From: Rugosimonospora acidiphila
Lineage (GTDB): Bacteria; Actinomycetota; Actinomycetes; Mycobacteriales; Micromonosporaceae
DNA: 64,000 nucleotides
Assembly: GCF_039543385.1 (NCBI RefSeq)
Contig: NZ_BAABJQ010000021.1
Coordinates: 62,001-126,000, forward strand
Direction of reading: 5' to 3'
Both the position numbers and the translations under genes were made by a program. The notes below the pieces were generated by a model. The model did no database searches, was not told the DNA's origin, and saw nothing but the letters and a program-made list of their open reading frames with translations. Positions 16,696 to 28,642 of this stretch are shown here, piece after piece (position 1 is the stretch's first letter; each line of letters opens with the position of its first letter).

Positions 16696-17238
16696 GTGAC
16701 GACGACCACTGGCGGTGCGGGAAGACTTCCGACCGCGGCGGAAGAGGCCCGGTTCTGGGCGCTGATCGAGTCCGCCTGGGAGCGGCTCGGCGCCGAGCCC
16801 GCGGCACTGCGCCGGGCCCTGATCGAGCGCGATCCGGCGGCGGACGACGAGGACGCGTACGCCATCGACAAGTGGCTCGATCCGTTCCTGGGCAACCTTC
16901 TGGCCCTGGCCGCGGAGCTGTCCAGCCAGGAGCTGACCGACCTGGACCGGGTGGCTGAGCGCAAGCTCTATGACATCGACCGGTCCGATGTCCACGACGT
17001 GACCGACGGATCGGACGACGGATTCCTGTACTGCCGGGGCTTCATCGTGGCGATGGGTCGCGAGTTCTACGAGGCCGTGAGCGCCACCCCGGCCATGGCG
17101 ATCGTCGATGCCGAGTGCGAGAGAATGTGTTACCTCTTCACGCACCTGCACGATGAGCGGTTCGGCGACTGGCCGGAGACCGACTCCGGCATCTCCCGGG
17201 AATCCGGCCGCAACACCGCCGGCTGGTCGGACGCCTAG
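16696..17238 (+). CDS. DUF4240 family protein
   Basis: 180 residues from GTG 16696, probably leaderless. RFWALIESAWERL is the usual DUF4240 opening (FWxLIE), followed by acidic helices and FLYCRGFIVAMGREFYEAV. The C-terminus carries ECERMCYLFTHLHDERFGDWPETDSGISRESGRNTAGWSDA. Function unknown; probably a cytosolic all-alpha protein. It precedes the ileS T-box leader but is separated from it by about 100 bp of GC-rich repeats, so it is not obviously in the same operon. Confidence 0.75.
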   Translation: MTTTTGGAGRLPTAAEEARFWALIESAWERLGAEPAALRRALIERDPAADDEDAYAIDKWLDPFLGNLLALAAELSSQELTDLDRVAERKLYDIDRSDVHDVTDGSDDGFLYCRGFIVAMGREFYEAVSATPAMAIVDAECERMCYLFTHLHDERFGDWPETDSGISRESGRNTAGWSDA

Positions 17239-17268
17239 CGCGTCGGGTGCCGGCTGGCGTCGGGTGCT

Positions 17269-17304
17269 GGTTGGCGGTGGCGGGCCGGTTGGCGGTGGCG
17301 GGCC
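17269..17304. repeat. 18-bp tandem repeat between DUF4240 and the ileS leader
   Basis: Two perfect copies of GGTTGGCGGTGGCGGGCC (17269-17286, 17287-17304) are followed by a degenerate third. Related GTCGGGTGCYGG units begin right after the TAG at 17238. Confidence 0.85.
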
Positions 17305-17339
17305 GGCTGGCGGCGGCGGCCGGCCGGCCGGCGCTCTGC

Positions 17340-17595
17340 TGTAGCATTGCTGTCCGCGAGGCGTTGATGGGGACGAGTACCGCCGAACGCAGCTGGTAGC
17401 GACCCGGGGACGGTGTGAGCCCGGGAGCGTGCGCGGTGGGAAGATCACCCCAGAGCCGCCGGAAGAAAGGCCCTCGGGCCGAGTAGAACCGGCAGTGTTG
17501 GAATGAGCGGGCCGTGGATCGTGCGCGGCCAAGGAGGGTGGTACCGCGGGGCTGCGGCCTCGTCCCTCCGTTGGTGAATGAGCCTGACGGAGGAA
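17340..17595 (+). promoter_or_regulatory. Translational T-box riboswitch of ileS
   Basis: The leader carries the T-box consensus AGGGTGGTACCGCG at 17535-17548, which pairs with the uncharged 3' end of tRNA-Ile. Downstream, CCTCCGT (17565-17571) can pair with ACGGAGG (17587-17593), which is the ileS Shine-Dalgarno. The expression platform therefore appears to hide the ribosome-binding site rather than terminate transcription, as known for actinobacterial ileS T-boxes. A candidate Ile specifier codon ATC is at 17444-17446, in the loop of a short hairpin; that assignment is tentative. Confidence 0.88.
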
Positions 17596-17602
17596 CTACC
17601 CG

Positions 17603-20716
<3,114 letters not shown>

Positions 20717-20759
20717 TTGTTCGGCCGGACCGGACCCCGGCGGTGGTCGTCCGTCGACC

Positions 20760-20867
20760 ACCGCCGGGGAACGACCGCCGGGGAAGCACCGCCGGGGAAC
20801 CACGGTCGGGGAAGCACCGCGTCGGTGGTATGCCTCTGAGGTGGTACGCCCCTGAGGTGGTTCCGGA
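20760..20867. repeat. 14-bp and 17-bp tandem repeats after ileS
   Basis: Four 14-bp units of the form ACCGCCGGGGAACG run from 20760 to 20815, the fourth with two changes. They are followed by units sharing GAGGTGGTACGCCCCT with a 17-bp period. The block fills most of the gap between ileS and the rhodanese gene. Confidence 0.85.
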
Positions 20868-20910
20868 CAGATGCGGCGCGAACGGGCTTCCCGTCCCCGA
20901 AACTGGTGGC

Positions 20911-21324
20911 GTGGAACGCATGCGGGGGCCGGGGATCGATCAGGTTCTCGCCAAGGCGCGCGCCGGCACGCGCCGGATGACGCCGCGGGAGACCGTGGAG
21001 GCGGGGCGCAGGGGTGCGCTGATCATTGACACGCGTACCGAGACGCAGCGACTCGAGCAGGGCGAGGTCCCCGGGGCCATCGTGATCGACCGTACGGTAC
21101 TGGAATGGCGGCTGGATCCGACCAGCGACGCCCGCATACCGGAGGCCGTCGACCACGACGTGGAGGTAGTGGTCATCTGCCGGCAGGGGTACAGCTCCGG
21201 CCTGGCGGCGGAGAGCCTCCGGTCGATCGGGCTGTGGCGCGCCACCGACCTGATCGGTGGGGTCGAGGCGTGGCAGGAGGCCGGGCTGCCGCTCACGTCG
21301 GGCCCGGCCGACGTCCGCCGCTGA
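20911..21324 (+). CDS. Rhodanese-domain protein (single-domain sulfurtransferase)
   Basis: 137 residues from GTG 20911; ATG 20920 is an alternative. GALIIDTRTETQRLEQGEVPGAIVIDRTVLEWRLDP is the rhodanese start. VVVICRQGYSSGLAAESLRSIG holds the active-site loop CRQGYSS, whose Cys would carry the persulfide. The end, ATDLIGGVEAWQEAGLPL, is typical. Predicted role: transfer of sulfane sulfur from a donor such as thiosulfate to a thiol acceptor in the cytosol. Convergent with a DinB gene, 36 bp apart. Confidence 0.9.
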   Translation: MERMRGPGIDQVLAKARAGTRRMTPRETVEAGRRGALIIDTRTETQRLEQGEVPGAIVIDRTVLEWRLDPTSDARIPEAVDHDVEVVVICRQGYSSGLAAESLRSIGLWRATDLIGGVEAWQEAGLPLTSGPADVRR

Positions 21325-21360
21325 GCGAGCGCCGCGTCCCAAACGGCCGGTAGGGTGCCG

Positions 21361-21882
21361 TCAGCCATCGAACCCGGTCGCGCCGTCGGTCTGCTCCCGA
21401 AGGACATCGGCGTGCCCGGCATGCCGTGCGGTCTCCTCGATCAGGTGAGCGTAGATCCAACGCAGCGAAACCCGACCCAATCGAGGATGGGGTACCGAAT
21501 CCTCCAACGCGAAGCCCGCCGCGACCTGCCGAGACTGTGCGCATGCTCGCTCGTACTCCGCGACGAGGTCCTCAACGGTCTCCTCCGTGCCGACGGTCCA
21601 ACCGTCGTCTCGCGGTACCCCGCCGATCTCGTCAGCCGAGCGTTGAGCCAGCACGAGCTGAAACCATTCCCGCTCTACGGCCGCGAGGTGCTTGACCAAC
21701 CCGGCGAGAGTGGTCAAGGAGGGTACGAGCCGTAAGCGCGCCTGCTCGGCGGACACACCCATCAGCTTGCGCGTGACCACCCCGCGGTACAGGTCCAGAA
21801 ACGCCTCCAGCACCTCGCGTTCCCCACCCGTACTCACGAGTTCGTCCGCGGTGAGCGGCGGATCAGGCTGTGTCACCGTCAT
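21361..21882 (-). CDS. DinB-like (DUF664) protein, second copy
   Basis: 173 residues from ATG 21882. EVLEAFLDLYRGVVTRKLMGVSAEQARLRLVPS, TTLAGLVKHLAAVEREWFQLVLA and VSLRWIYAHLIEETARHAGHADVLREQTDGA repeat the helix and His pattern of the paralogue at 16032-16553. A TAGGGT box lies 8 nt upstream of the ATG, which may give a leaderless transcript. Probably a metal-binding thiol-dependent enzyme; function unproven. Confidence 0.85.
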   Translation of the reverse strand: MTVTQPDPPLTADELVSTGGEREVLEAFLDLYRGVVTRKLMGVSAEQARLRLVPSLTTLAGLVKHLAAVEREWFQLVLAQRSADEIGGVPRDDGWTVGTEETVEDLVAEYERACAQSRQVAAGFALEDSVPHPRLGRVSLRWIYAHLIEETARHAGHADVLREQTDGATGFDG

Positions 21883-22062
21883 GTCCGACGACCCTATTAC
21901 GGCGACGGGCGGCGGTCCACGCGCGGTGTGGGGCGCGGACTGCGGTTTGGTCAATGGATGCCAGCGTTTCGTACGGCCGCAAATGGGAAGCGGACCCGAA
22001 GGCCATGGCCTAGGCTCCCGCGGAGGAGCACGAAACAGCTGACCACGAAGAGGGGATCGATC

Positions 22063-22149
22063 ATGAGGACGTCCGGCAGTTTCCCTGGTCCCTTGTTCTC
22101 CACTGCCGGAAAGGCACTTCGTGTTAGGTCTGTTCGAAAGCCCTGTTAA
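22063..22149 (+). CDS. Possible 28-residue peptide overlapping the ABC exporter start
   Basis: ATG 22063 has a plausible ribosome site (GAAGAGGGG, about 8 nt upstream). The peptide opens MRTSGSFPGPLFSTAGK, is basic towards its end and finishes in RKPC. Its last 29 bases overlap the first codons of the ABC transporter gene in another frame. It could be a leader peptide coupling translation to the exporter gene, a small exported peptide, or chance. No modification enzyme gene is adjacent, so a RiPP precursor assignment is not justified. Confidence 0.3.
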   Translation: MRTSGSFPGPLFSTAGKALRVRSVRKPC

Positions 22150-24049
22150 CCCATTCCCCAACGGCGACGACCGCACCCCGGGCGCCAGTGTCCGGCGGTT
22201 CCTCCTGGAAGAACTGCGGCCCCTTCGACTGGTCGTAGCGGCAGCCATTGCCACCACGATCATGTGCGCCGCGATCGAGGTCTGGCTCATCGGATACACC
22301 GGACGTCTGGTCGACACGCTCGCCGCCGGAAGCCCGGACACGTTCTGGCCCGAACGCGCCCCCGAGCTGCTCACCGTCGCCGGTTTCGTGCTTCTGATCA
22401 GGCCACTGATCAACCTCGTCAGCGAGGCGTTGGACGACATCGCGTTCCGTGCCAATGCTCGCTCGCTCGCCCGCTGGCGGGCGCACCGGCACGTCTCCCG
22501 GCAGTCCGTTGGCTGGTTTCGCGACGATCTGGCCGGGCGCATCGCTACCTGGGTCCGCGACGGCGGCGATGCCGCCAGCACCGCCGCATACGTCGTTGTT
22601 CACACGCTGGTTTTCGTGATTGTCTACATCGCTGGCTCGGTATGGGTGATGTCCGCGATCGATGTGCGCCTGCTGCTTCCGTTGGGCGCCTGGATTGTGG
22701 CGTACGCGCTGCTCATGCGGTGGGCGGTGCCCCGCTACCGGCGAGCCTCGGAGCGTCTGCAGGATGCGGAGTCCGCGCTGACCGGCCTGCTGGTCGACTC
22801 GTACGCCAACGTCGACACGCTCGCGTTGCTCGGCGGCCAGAGCACCCGCGTCGAACACGATCGTCGGTTGTTCGCGGTGGCTAGACGCGCACATCTGAAC
22901 CTGCAACGGATCGAGGTGACAGTCAACAGCACCATGATGGCGCTCGGCAGCGCGCTGCTCGTCGGGCTGGTCGGATACGGGATTGTGCTCTGGCGTACCG
23001 AAGCCACACCCCTGGGGCTTGTCGCGGCCGCGCTGGCCCTCAGTTTCCGGATCACCTCGATGGGGGAGTGGCTGCTGGATGCCGTGTCGGCACTGTTCGG
23101 ATCGGTCGGCGCGCTCCGGCGGGCACTGCGAACGGTCGCGCAACCACTCGCGGTTGCGGACAAACCCGGGGCATCCCCTCTTGGGGTACGGGGCGGAGCC
23201 ATCAGTTTCTCGGAGGTCAGTCACCACTACGGCCGCGGCGAAGGGGGGCTCGACCACCTGAGCCTCGACGTCGCCGCGGGCGAGCGGGTCGGCATCGTGG
23301 GCCGGTCGGGCGCGGGAAAGTCCACGCTGGTCGGCCTGCTGCTGCGGTTCCATGACGCGGAGTCCGGCACGATCAGCATCGATGGTACCGACATTACGGA
23401 CGTGACCCAGGAGAGCCTCCGCGCCCAGATCTCCATGGTCGCCCAGGACGCCACCCTGCTGCACCGCTCGATCCGAGAGAACATCGCCGGCCCAGGTGGC
23501 GCCGACGACGCGCAGATCGAGGCGGCGTTGCGCCGCGCGTCCGCCGACGGATTCGTCGCCACGCTCAGGGATGCGGACGGCCGGACCGGACTGGACGCAC
23601 AGGTCGGCGAGCGCGGCGTGCGCCTGTCCGGCGGCCAACGGCAGCGGATCGCGCTAGCCCGCGCGTTCTACCGGAACGCGCCGATTCTGGTCATGGACGA
23701 GGCCACCTCCGCGCTCGACTCCGAGGCGGAGGGCGCCATCCACGACACGCTCGGCGAGGTGATGACCGGCCGTACCGTGATCGCGATCGCCCACCGGCTC
23801 TCCACCATCGCCCACATGGACCGAATTGTGGTCCTCGACGCCGGCCGGATCGTCGAGCGCGGTACTCACGCTGAACTCGTGCGACGACGTGGGCTCTACG
23901 CGCAGTTGTGGACGCGGCAGTCCGGCGGATTCCTGGGCACGACCGTAGACCAGAACCGCGCGCGGGCGTACCTCCCGCCTGATATCCCTGATATCCCTGA
24001 TGCGCGTATCGCCGACACACAGGACGTTGGCCACACCACGGATCGCTGA
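22121..24049 (+). CDS. ABC transporter, fused permease-ATPase (exporter type)
   Basis: 642 residues from GTG 22121 (GGAAAGG 7 nt upstream). Residues about 30-320 form the membrane domain with predicted helices such as LVVAAAIATTIMCAAIEVWLI and VVVHTLVFVIVYIAGSVWVM. Residues about 350-600 form the ATPase: Walker A GRSGAGKST, Q-loop MVAQDATL, signature LSGGQRQRIALARA, Walker B ILVMDEATSALDSEA and H-switch AHRLSTIA. It works as a dimer exporting an unknown compound. The tail has a short IPDIPD duplication. A strong hairpin follows the stop by about 60 bp. Confidence 0.93.
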   Translation: MLGLFESPVNPFPNGDDRTPGASVRRFLLEELRPLRLVVAAAIATTIMCAAIEVWLIGYTGRLVDTLAAGSPDTFWPERAPELLTVAGFVLLIRPLINLVSEALDDIAFRANARSLARWRAHRHVSRQSVGWFRDDLAGRIATWVRDGGDAASTAAYVVVHTLVFVIVYIAGSVWVMSAIDVRLLLPLGAWIVAYALLMRWAVPRYRRASERLQDAESALTGLLVDSYANVDTLALLGGQSTRVEHDRRLFAVARRAHLNLQRIEVTVNSTMMALGSALLVGLVGYGIVLWRTEATPLGLVAAALALSFRITSMGEWLLDAVSALFGSVGALRRALRTVAQPLAVADKPGASPLGVRGGAISFSEVSHHYGRGEGGLDHLSLDVAAGERVGIVGRSGAGKSTLVGLLLRFHDAESGTISIDGTDITDVTQESLRAQISMVAQDATLLHRSIRENIAGPGGADDAQIEAALRRASADGFVATLRDADGRTGLDAQVGERGVRLSGGQRQRIALARAFYRNAPILVMDEATSALDSEAEGAIHDTLGEVMTGRTVIAIAHRLSTIAHMDRIVVLDAGRIVERGTHAELVRRRGLYAQLWTRQSGGFLGTTVDQNRARAYLPPDIPDIPDARIADTQDVGHTTDR

Positions 24050-24109
24050 GCGCCGCCTACCGGCCGCGCGCATCACGACCGTCGCCGCCGGCCCTCGGAG
24101 CCGACACAC

Positions 24110-24139
24110 ATTGCTCCCCGGCCGAAGCCGGGGAGCAAT
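24110..24139 (+). terminator. Strong intrinsic hairpin between the ABC exporter and focA
   Basis: A perfect 13-bp stem, ATTGCTCCCCGGC with a CGAA tetraloop, lies between two convergent genes and could stop transcription from both sides. Confidence 0.8.
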
Positions 24140-24141
24140 GC

Positions 24142-24216
24142 GTCGATGGGTGCTCTGTCGATCGGTGCGCTGTGTCGTTGAGCGTGCGCGTCGTTGAGCG
24201 TGGGTGTCGGTGAGCC
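24142..24216. repeat. Degenerate 15-17-bp tandem repeats before the focA stop
   Basis: Five units start with GTCG (for example GTCGTTGAGCGTGCGC and GTCGTTGAGCGTGGGT), directly after the terminator hairpin and ending 10 bp from the focA stop codon. Confidence 0.75.
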
Positions 24217-24225
24217 GACCGGCGG

Positions 24226-25122
24226 TCAGCGGGGGCCCGCCGCTTCCTGACCGCCCTTGCTGCGCGGATCTGGGGTCGGCGTCTCCTGGATGCCGTCCGG
24301 CGACATCGGTCGCGCCTGGCCGCGTAGGTAGATGAACCAGTAGAAGCAGGCTACGAAGAACGCGCCGCCCACCAGGTTCCCGGCGAAGGCGAGGCCGAGG
24401 TTGCGCACGAGATTCACGAAGCTGATCCCGCCGACCCCCGCGAACATCGCGGCCGGTATGAAGAACATGTTGGCGACCACGTGGTCGAAGCCCATCGCGA
24501 CGAACGCCATGATGGGGAAGAAGATGGCGAGGATCTTCCCGGCGATGTCCTCCGCGGCGTACGCCATCCAGACGGCGAGGCAGACCAGCCAGTTGCAGCC
24601 GATGGCGCGCAGGAAGATGGCCACGCTGGTTTCGGTCACCGCCTTGCCCTTGGCGACGGTGGCCAGTTTGGCGAAGGTCAGTGCGCCCGCGGAGCCCGCC
24701 GCCGAGTGCGCGTCGCCGATGACGCCGGTCTTCACGGCGAGCAGGTACGCCACCAGCAGCGAGCCGACGAGGTTGCCGGCGGTCACCAGTACCACGCTCA
24801 TCAGGGCCCGCCCGGCCGACGCCCGGCCCGAGGTCAGTGCCAGCGGCAGCAGCGCCATGTTGCCGGTGATCAGTTCGGAGCCGGCGATGATGACGAGGAT
24901 CAGACCCGTCGCGAAGACCGCGCCGAGGAACAGGGTGGACAGGTTGCCCCAGATACTGACCGGCATACCCGCGGTGACGACGACGGCAACCAACCCGGCG
25001 AAGGCGATGTAGGCGCCGGCCAGGATCCCACCGGCGAACATCCGGTCGGGACTGAGCTTCGTCTTGGCGACACCGGCGTTCACCGCCGCCGTCGCGATCT
25101 GATCGGGTGTCTTGAAGGCCAT
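24226..25122 (-). CDS. focA: Formate/nitrite transporter family channel (FocA-like)
   Basis: 298 residues from ATG 25122 (GAGGG 5-6 nt upstream). Six membrane helices can be drawn: FAGGILAGAYIAFAGLVAVVV, LFLGAVFATGLILVIIAG, ALMSVVLVTAGNLVGSLLV, AIGCNWLVCLAVWMAYAA, FPIMAFVAMGFDHVVANMFFIP and NLVGGAFFVACFYWFIYL. GSELITGNM and GFDHVVANM are hallmark FNT motifs; the His in FDHVVANM is the central pore residue. It should move formate (less likely nitrite) across the membrane. It is divergent from the formate dehydrogenase operon across 236 bp, which argues strongly for formate. The tail is polar and Pro-rich. Confidence 0.93.
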   Translation of the reverse strand: MAFKTPDQIATAAVNAGVAKTKLSPDRMFAGGILAGAYIAFAGLVAVVVTAGMPVSIWGNLSTLFLGAVFATGLILVIIAGSELITGNMALLPLALTSGRASAGRALMSVVLVTAGNLVGSLLVAYLLAVKTGVIGDAHSAAGSAGALTFAKLATVAKGKAVTETSVAIFLRAIGCNWLVCLAVWMAYAAEDIAGKILAIFFPIMAFVAMGFDHVVANMFFIPAAMFAGVGGISFVNLVRNLGLAFAGNLVGGAFFVACFYWFIYLRGQARPMSPDGIQETPTPDPRSKGGQEAAGPR

Positions 25123-25358
25123 GGTTTCCCTCGGGTTCTGACGCTGCTGGCGATATGGACCGGCTGGTAGCTCCGGTGGGCGCTCACCCGGTTCTGGTAG
25201 TCCCGATCCGGCTGATGCCCATAAGCGGAACGGTGAAACACGTTCATGTCGGGAGGGGAGGCGCGGCAACGCCCCGGGCGCGCTGACGGCCCGCTCAACT
25301 GGAGGAGATACCGGGGATCGCTTCTTTGGGTGGTATGCGACGTGGTACGCATTGATTT

Positions 25359-28300
25359 ATGGGCGTGCGCACCTGGCTCCGGGAGTGGCCGGTCTACCGG
25401 CAGCTGACCGGGACCGACCCGTTGGGTCGCGGGGCCGCCGCCATGTCGCCGCGCTCGGCGCAGCTCGCCGCGCGCACCGGGACGGCCGACTCGATGGCCC
25501 GTTCCGTCTGCCCGTTCTGTGCCGTGGGCTGCGGTCAGCGCGTGTATGTCAAGGATGGGCGGGTCAGCCAGATCGAGGGCGACCCGGACAGCCCCATCTC
25601 GCGTGGCCGGCTGTGCCCGAAGGGCTCGGCGAGCAAGAACCTGGTGACCAGCGAACTGCGGCAGACGAAGGTCCGTTACCGCCGTCCCTACAGCACAGAC
25701 TGGGAGGACCTCGAACTCGAGACGGCGATGGACATGATCGCCGACCGGATCATCGCGGCGCGGGGAGCGACCTGGGAGGACGTCGACGACGAGGGCCGGC
25801 CGCTGCACCGCACCCTCGGCATCTCCAGCCTGGGCGGGGCGACGCTGGACAACGAGGAGAACTACCTCATCAAGAAGTTGTTCACCGCCCTGGGCGCGCT
25901 GCAGATCGAGAACCAGGCGCGTATTTGACACTCCTCCACCGTTCCCGGTCTGGGAACCAGTTTCGGTCGGGGTGGCGCCACCACCTTCCAGCAGGACATG
26001 GCCAACGCCGACTGCATCATCATCCAGGGCTCCAACATGGCCGAGGCGCACCCGGTGGGGTTCCAGTGGGTCATGGAGGCGAAGCTACGCGGGGCGCGGG
26101 TCATCCACGTCGACCCGCGGTTCACCCGTACCAGCGCCCTGGCCGACACGTACGTGCCGATCCGCGCCGGCAGCGACATCGCGTTCCTGGGCGGGATCGT
26201 CCGCTACATCCTGGAGAACGAGCTGGATTTCCGGGAGTACGTGCTGGCCTACACCAACGCGTCCACCATTGTCAGCGAGGATTTCCGCGACACCGAGGAC
26301 CTCGACGGCCTGTTCTCCGGCTACGACCCGACGACCGGCACCTACAACCCTCGTAGCTGGCAGTACGCGGGGCAGGAGGGCGACGGCGCCAGGTTCGACA
26401 CCACGGCCGAGCGGGAGACCGCCGGGGCGCTTCAGCACGAGTCGCACGGGAAGCCGGTGCGCGCCCTGTCCGGACGTGACGAGACGTTGCAGCATCCCCG
26501 CTGCGTCTACCAGATCCTCAAGCGGCACTATGCGCGCTACACCCCGGAGATGGTCGCGCGGACCTGCGGCGTGCCGGTGGAGATGTTCGAGGACGTGGCC
26601 CGCGCGTGGACGCAGAATTCCGGCCGGGAGCGCACTTCGGCGCTGATCTACTCGGTCGGCTGGACGCAGCACAGCGTCGGCGTGCAGTACATCCGCACCG
26701 GCGCGATCATTCAACTCCTGCTGGGCAACATGGGGCGGCCGGGCGGCGGGATCCTGGCGCTGCGGGGCCACGCGAGCATCCAGGGGTCCACCGACGTCCC
26801 GACGCTGTTCAACCTGCTGCCCGGGTACCTGCCGATGCCGCAGGTGAAGCACACCACCTTCGATGAGTGGATAGGGGGCATCCGGCACCCCACGCAGAAG
26901 GGGTTCTGGGGCAACGCGAGCGCGTACGGCGTCAGCCTGCTCAAGGCGTACTGGGGCGACGCGGCCACGCCCGACAACGACTTCTGCTACGACTACCTGC
27001 CCCGGATGACCGGCGACCACGGCACCTACCGGCAGGTGCTCAACATGATCGACGGCAAGATTAAGGGGTACTTCCTGCTCGGGCAGAACCCCGCCGTCGG
27101 CTCGGCGCACGGTAGGGCGCAGCGGCTGGGCATGGCCAACCTCGACTGGCTGGTCGTCCGCGACCTGTTCATGATCGAGAGCGCCACGTTCTGGAAGCGC
27201 GGCCCGGAGGTCGAGTCGGGCGAGATCACGCCCGAGGAGTGCCGCACCGAGGTGTTCTTCCTGCCGGCCGCGTCCCACGTGGAGAAGGAGGGCACGTTCA
27301 CCCAGACCCAACGGATGCTGCAGTGGCGTGAGAAGGCCCTCGACCCGCCGGGCGACTGCCGCTCCGAGCTGTGGTTCTTCTACCACCTGGGCCGCATCAT
27401 CCGGCGGAAGCTGGCCGCCTCGAAACTACCGCGCGACCGCGCCGTGCTCGACCTGGCGTGGGATTACCCCATGCACGGGCCGCAGGACGAGCCGAGCGCC
27501 GAGGCGGTGCTGTTCGAAATCAACGGGTACGACGTCGCCACCCGGCGCCCGCTGTCCACCTTCAACCAGCTGCGCGACGACGGCTCGACCGTGGGCGGCT
27601 GCTGGATCTACTGCGGCGTCTACGCGGACGGCGTCAACCAGGCGGCGCGGCGCAAGCCCGGCCGGGAGCAGAGCTGGGTGGCGCCCGAGTGGGGCTGGGC
27701 GTGGCCGGCCAACCGCCGCATCATGTACAACCGCGCCTCCGCCGACCCCGAGGGGCGGCCGTGGAGCGAGCGCAAGGCGTACGTGTGGTGGGACGCCGAG
27801 AAGGGCGAGTGGACCGGCGTCGACGTGCCCGACTTCGAAAAGAACAAGCCGCCGTCGTACCGGCCGCCGCCGGAGGCGACGGGTGTCGAGGCGCTCGCCG
27901 GTGACGACCCGTTCATCCTGCAGGGCGACGGGAAGGGCTGGCTGTACGTGCCCGTCGGCCTGATCGATGGGCCGATGCCCACGCACTACGAGCCGGTCGA
28001 GTCACCCGTGCGCAACCCGCTGTACGGCCAGCAGGCCAACCCCACCCGCAAGACGTACCAGCGGCCCGACAACCCGACCAACCCGAGCCCACCCGAGCCG
28101 CACAGCGACGTCTTCCCGTACGTGTTCAGCGTCAGCCGGCTCACCGAGCACCACACCGCCGGCGGCATGAGCCGCACGGTCAAGTACCTGGCCGAACTGC
28201 AACCGGAGATGTTCGTCGAGGTATCGCCGGAACTCGCGGCCGAGCGCGGCCTGACCCACCTGGACTTCGCGCACGTGATAACCGCCCGGGCCGCGATCGA

Positions 28301-28634
28301 GGCGCGCGTGCTGGTCACCGACCGGCTCACCCCGTTGGTGGTCGAGGACCGCGTGATCCACCAGATCTGGCTGCCCTACCACTGGGGCGGCGAGGGCCTG
28401 GCCACCGGCGACTCGGCCAACGACCTGTTCGGCATCACCCTCGACCCCAACGTGCTGATCCAGGAGAGCAAGGTCGGAACCTGCGACATCAGGCCGGGCC
28501 GGCGGCCGACCGGCCCGGAGCTGGCGGACTACGTGGCCGAGTACCGCCGCCTGGCGGGGCTCACCGGCGACCACTACCCGCCGATTATCACCACGGACGC
28601 GCTGGATCGGGAGCATCATAGCGATGGTGGGTGA
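25359..28634 (+). CDS. fdhA: Formate dehydrogenase catalytic subunit, selenoprotein (TGA 25926-25928 = Sec190)
   Basis: 1091 residues when the in-frame TGA at 25926 is read as selenocysteine. C51, C54, C58 and C86 (CPFCAVGC...LCPKGS) bind a 4Fe-4S cluster. ENQARI-U-HSSTV is the classic active-site context, with the Sec ligand to Mo/W followed by the catalytic His191. Molybdopterin-guanine-dinucleotide binding segments follow (LGGIVRYI, WTQHSVGVQYIRTGAIIQLLLGNMGRPGGG). It oxidises formate to CO2. No twin-arginine signal is visible, so it is probably cytoplasmic. It begins a tight operon with the Fe-S and membrane subunits. Read without recoding, it would look like two broken genes. Confidence 0.96.
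25926..25963 (+). promoter_or_regulatory. SECIS element and Sec codon in fdhA mRNA
   Basis: TGA at 25926-25928 is followed 18 nt later by the hairpin GTTCCC-GGTCT-GGGAAC (25941-25957). The apical GGTCT loop and its 18-nt distance from the TGA match the E. coli fdhF SECIS, where the loop is the SelB contact. The stem sequence is different and GC-adapted. Confidence 0.93.
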
Positions 28635-28642
28635 GAGCAGCG

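Noticed and set aside
25926..25928. Nonsense mutation splitting the formate dehydrogenase gene
   Set aside because: The TGA has the exact ARI-U-HSSTV context, a SECIS hairpin at the right distance, and selA, selB, selD and tRNA-Sec next door, so it is a Sec codon.
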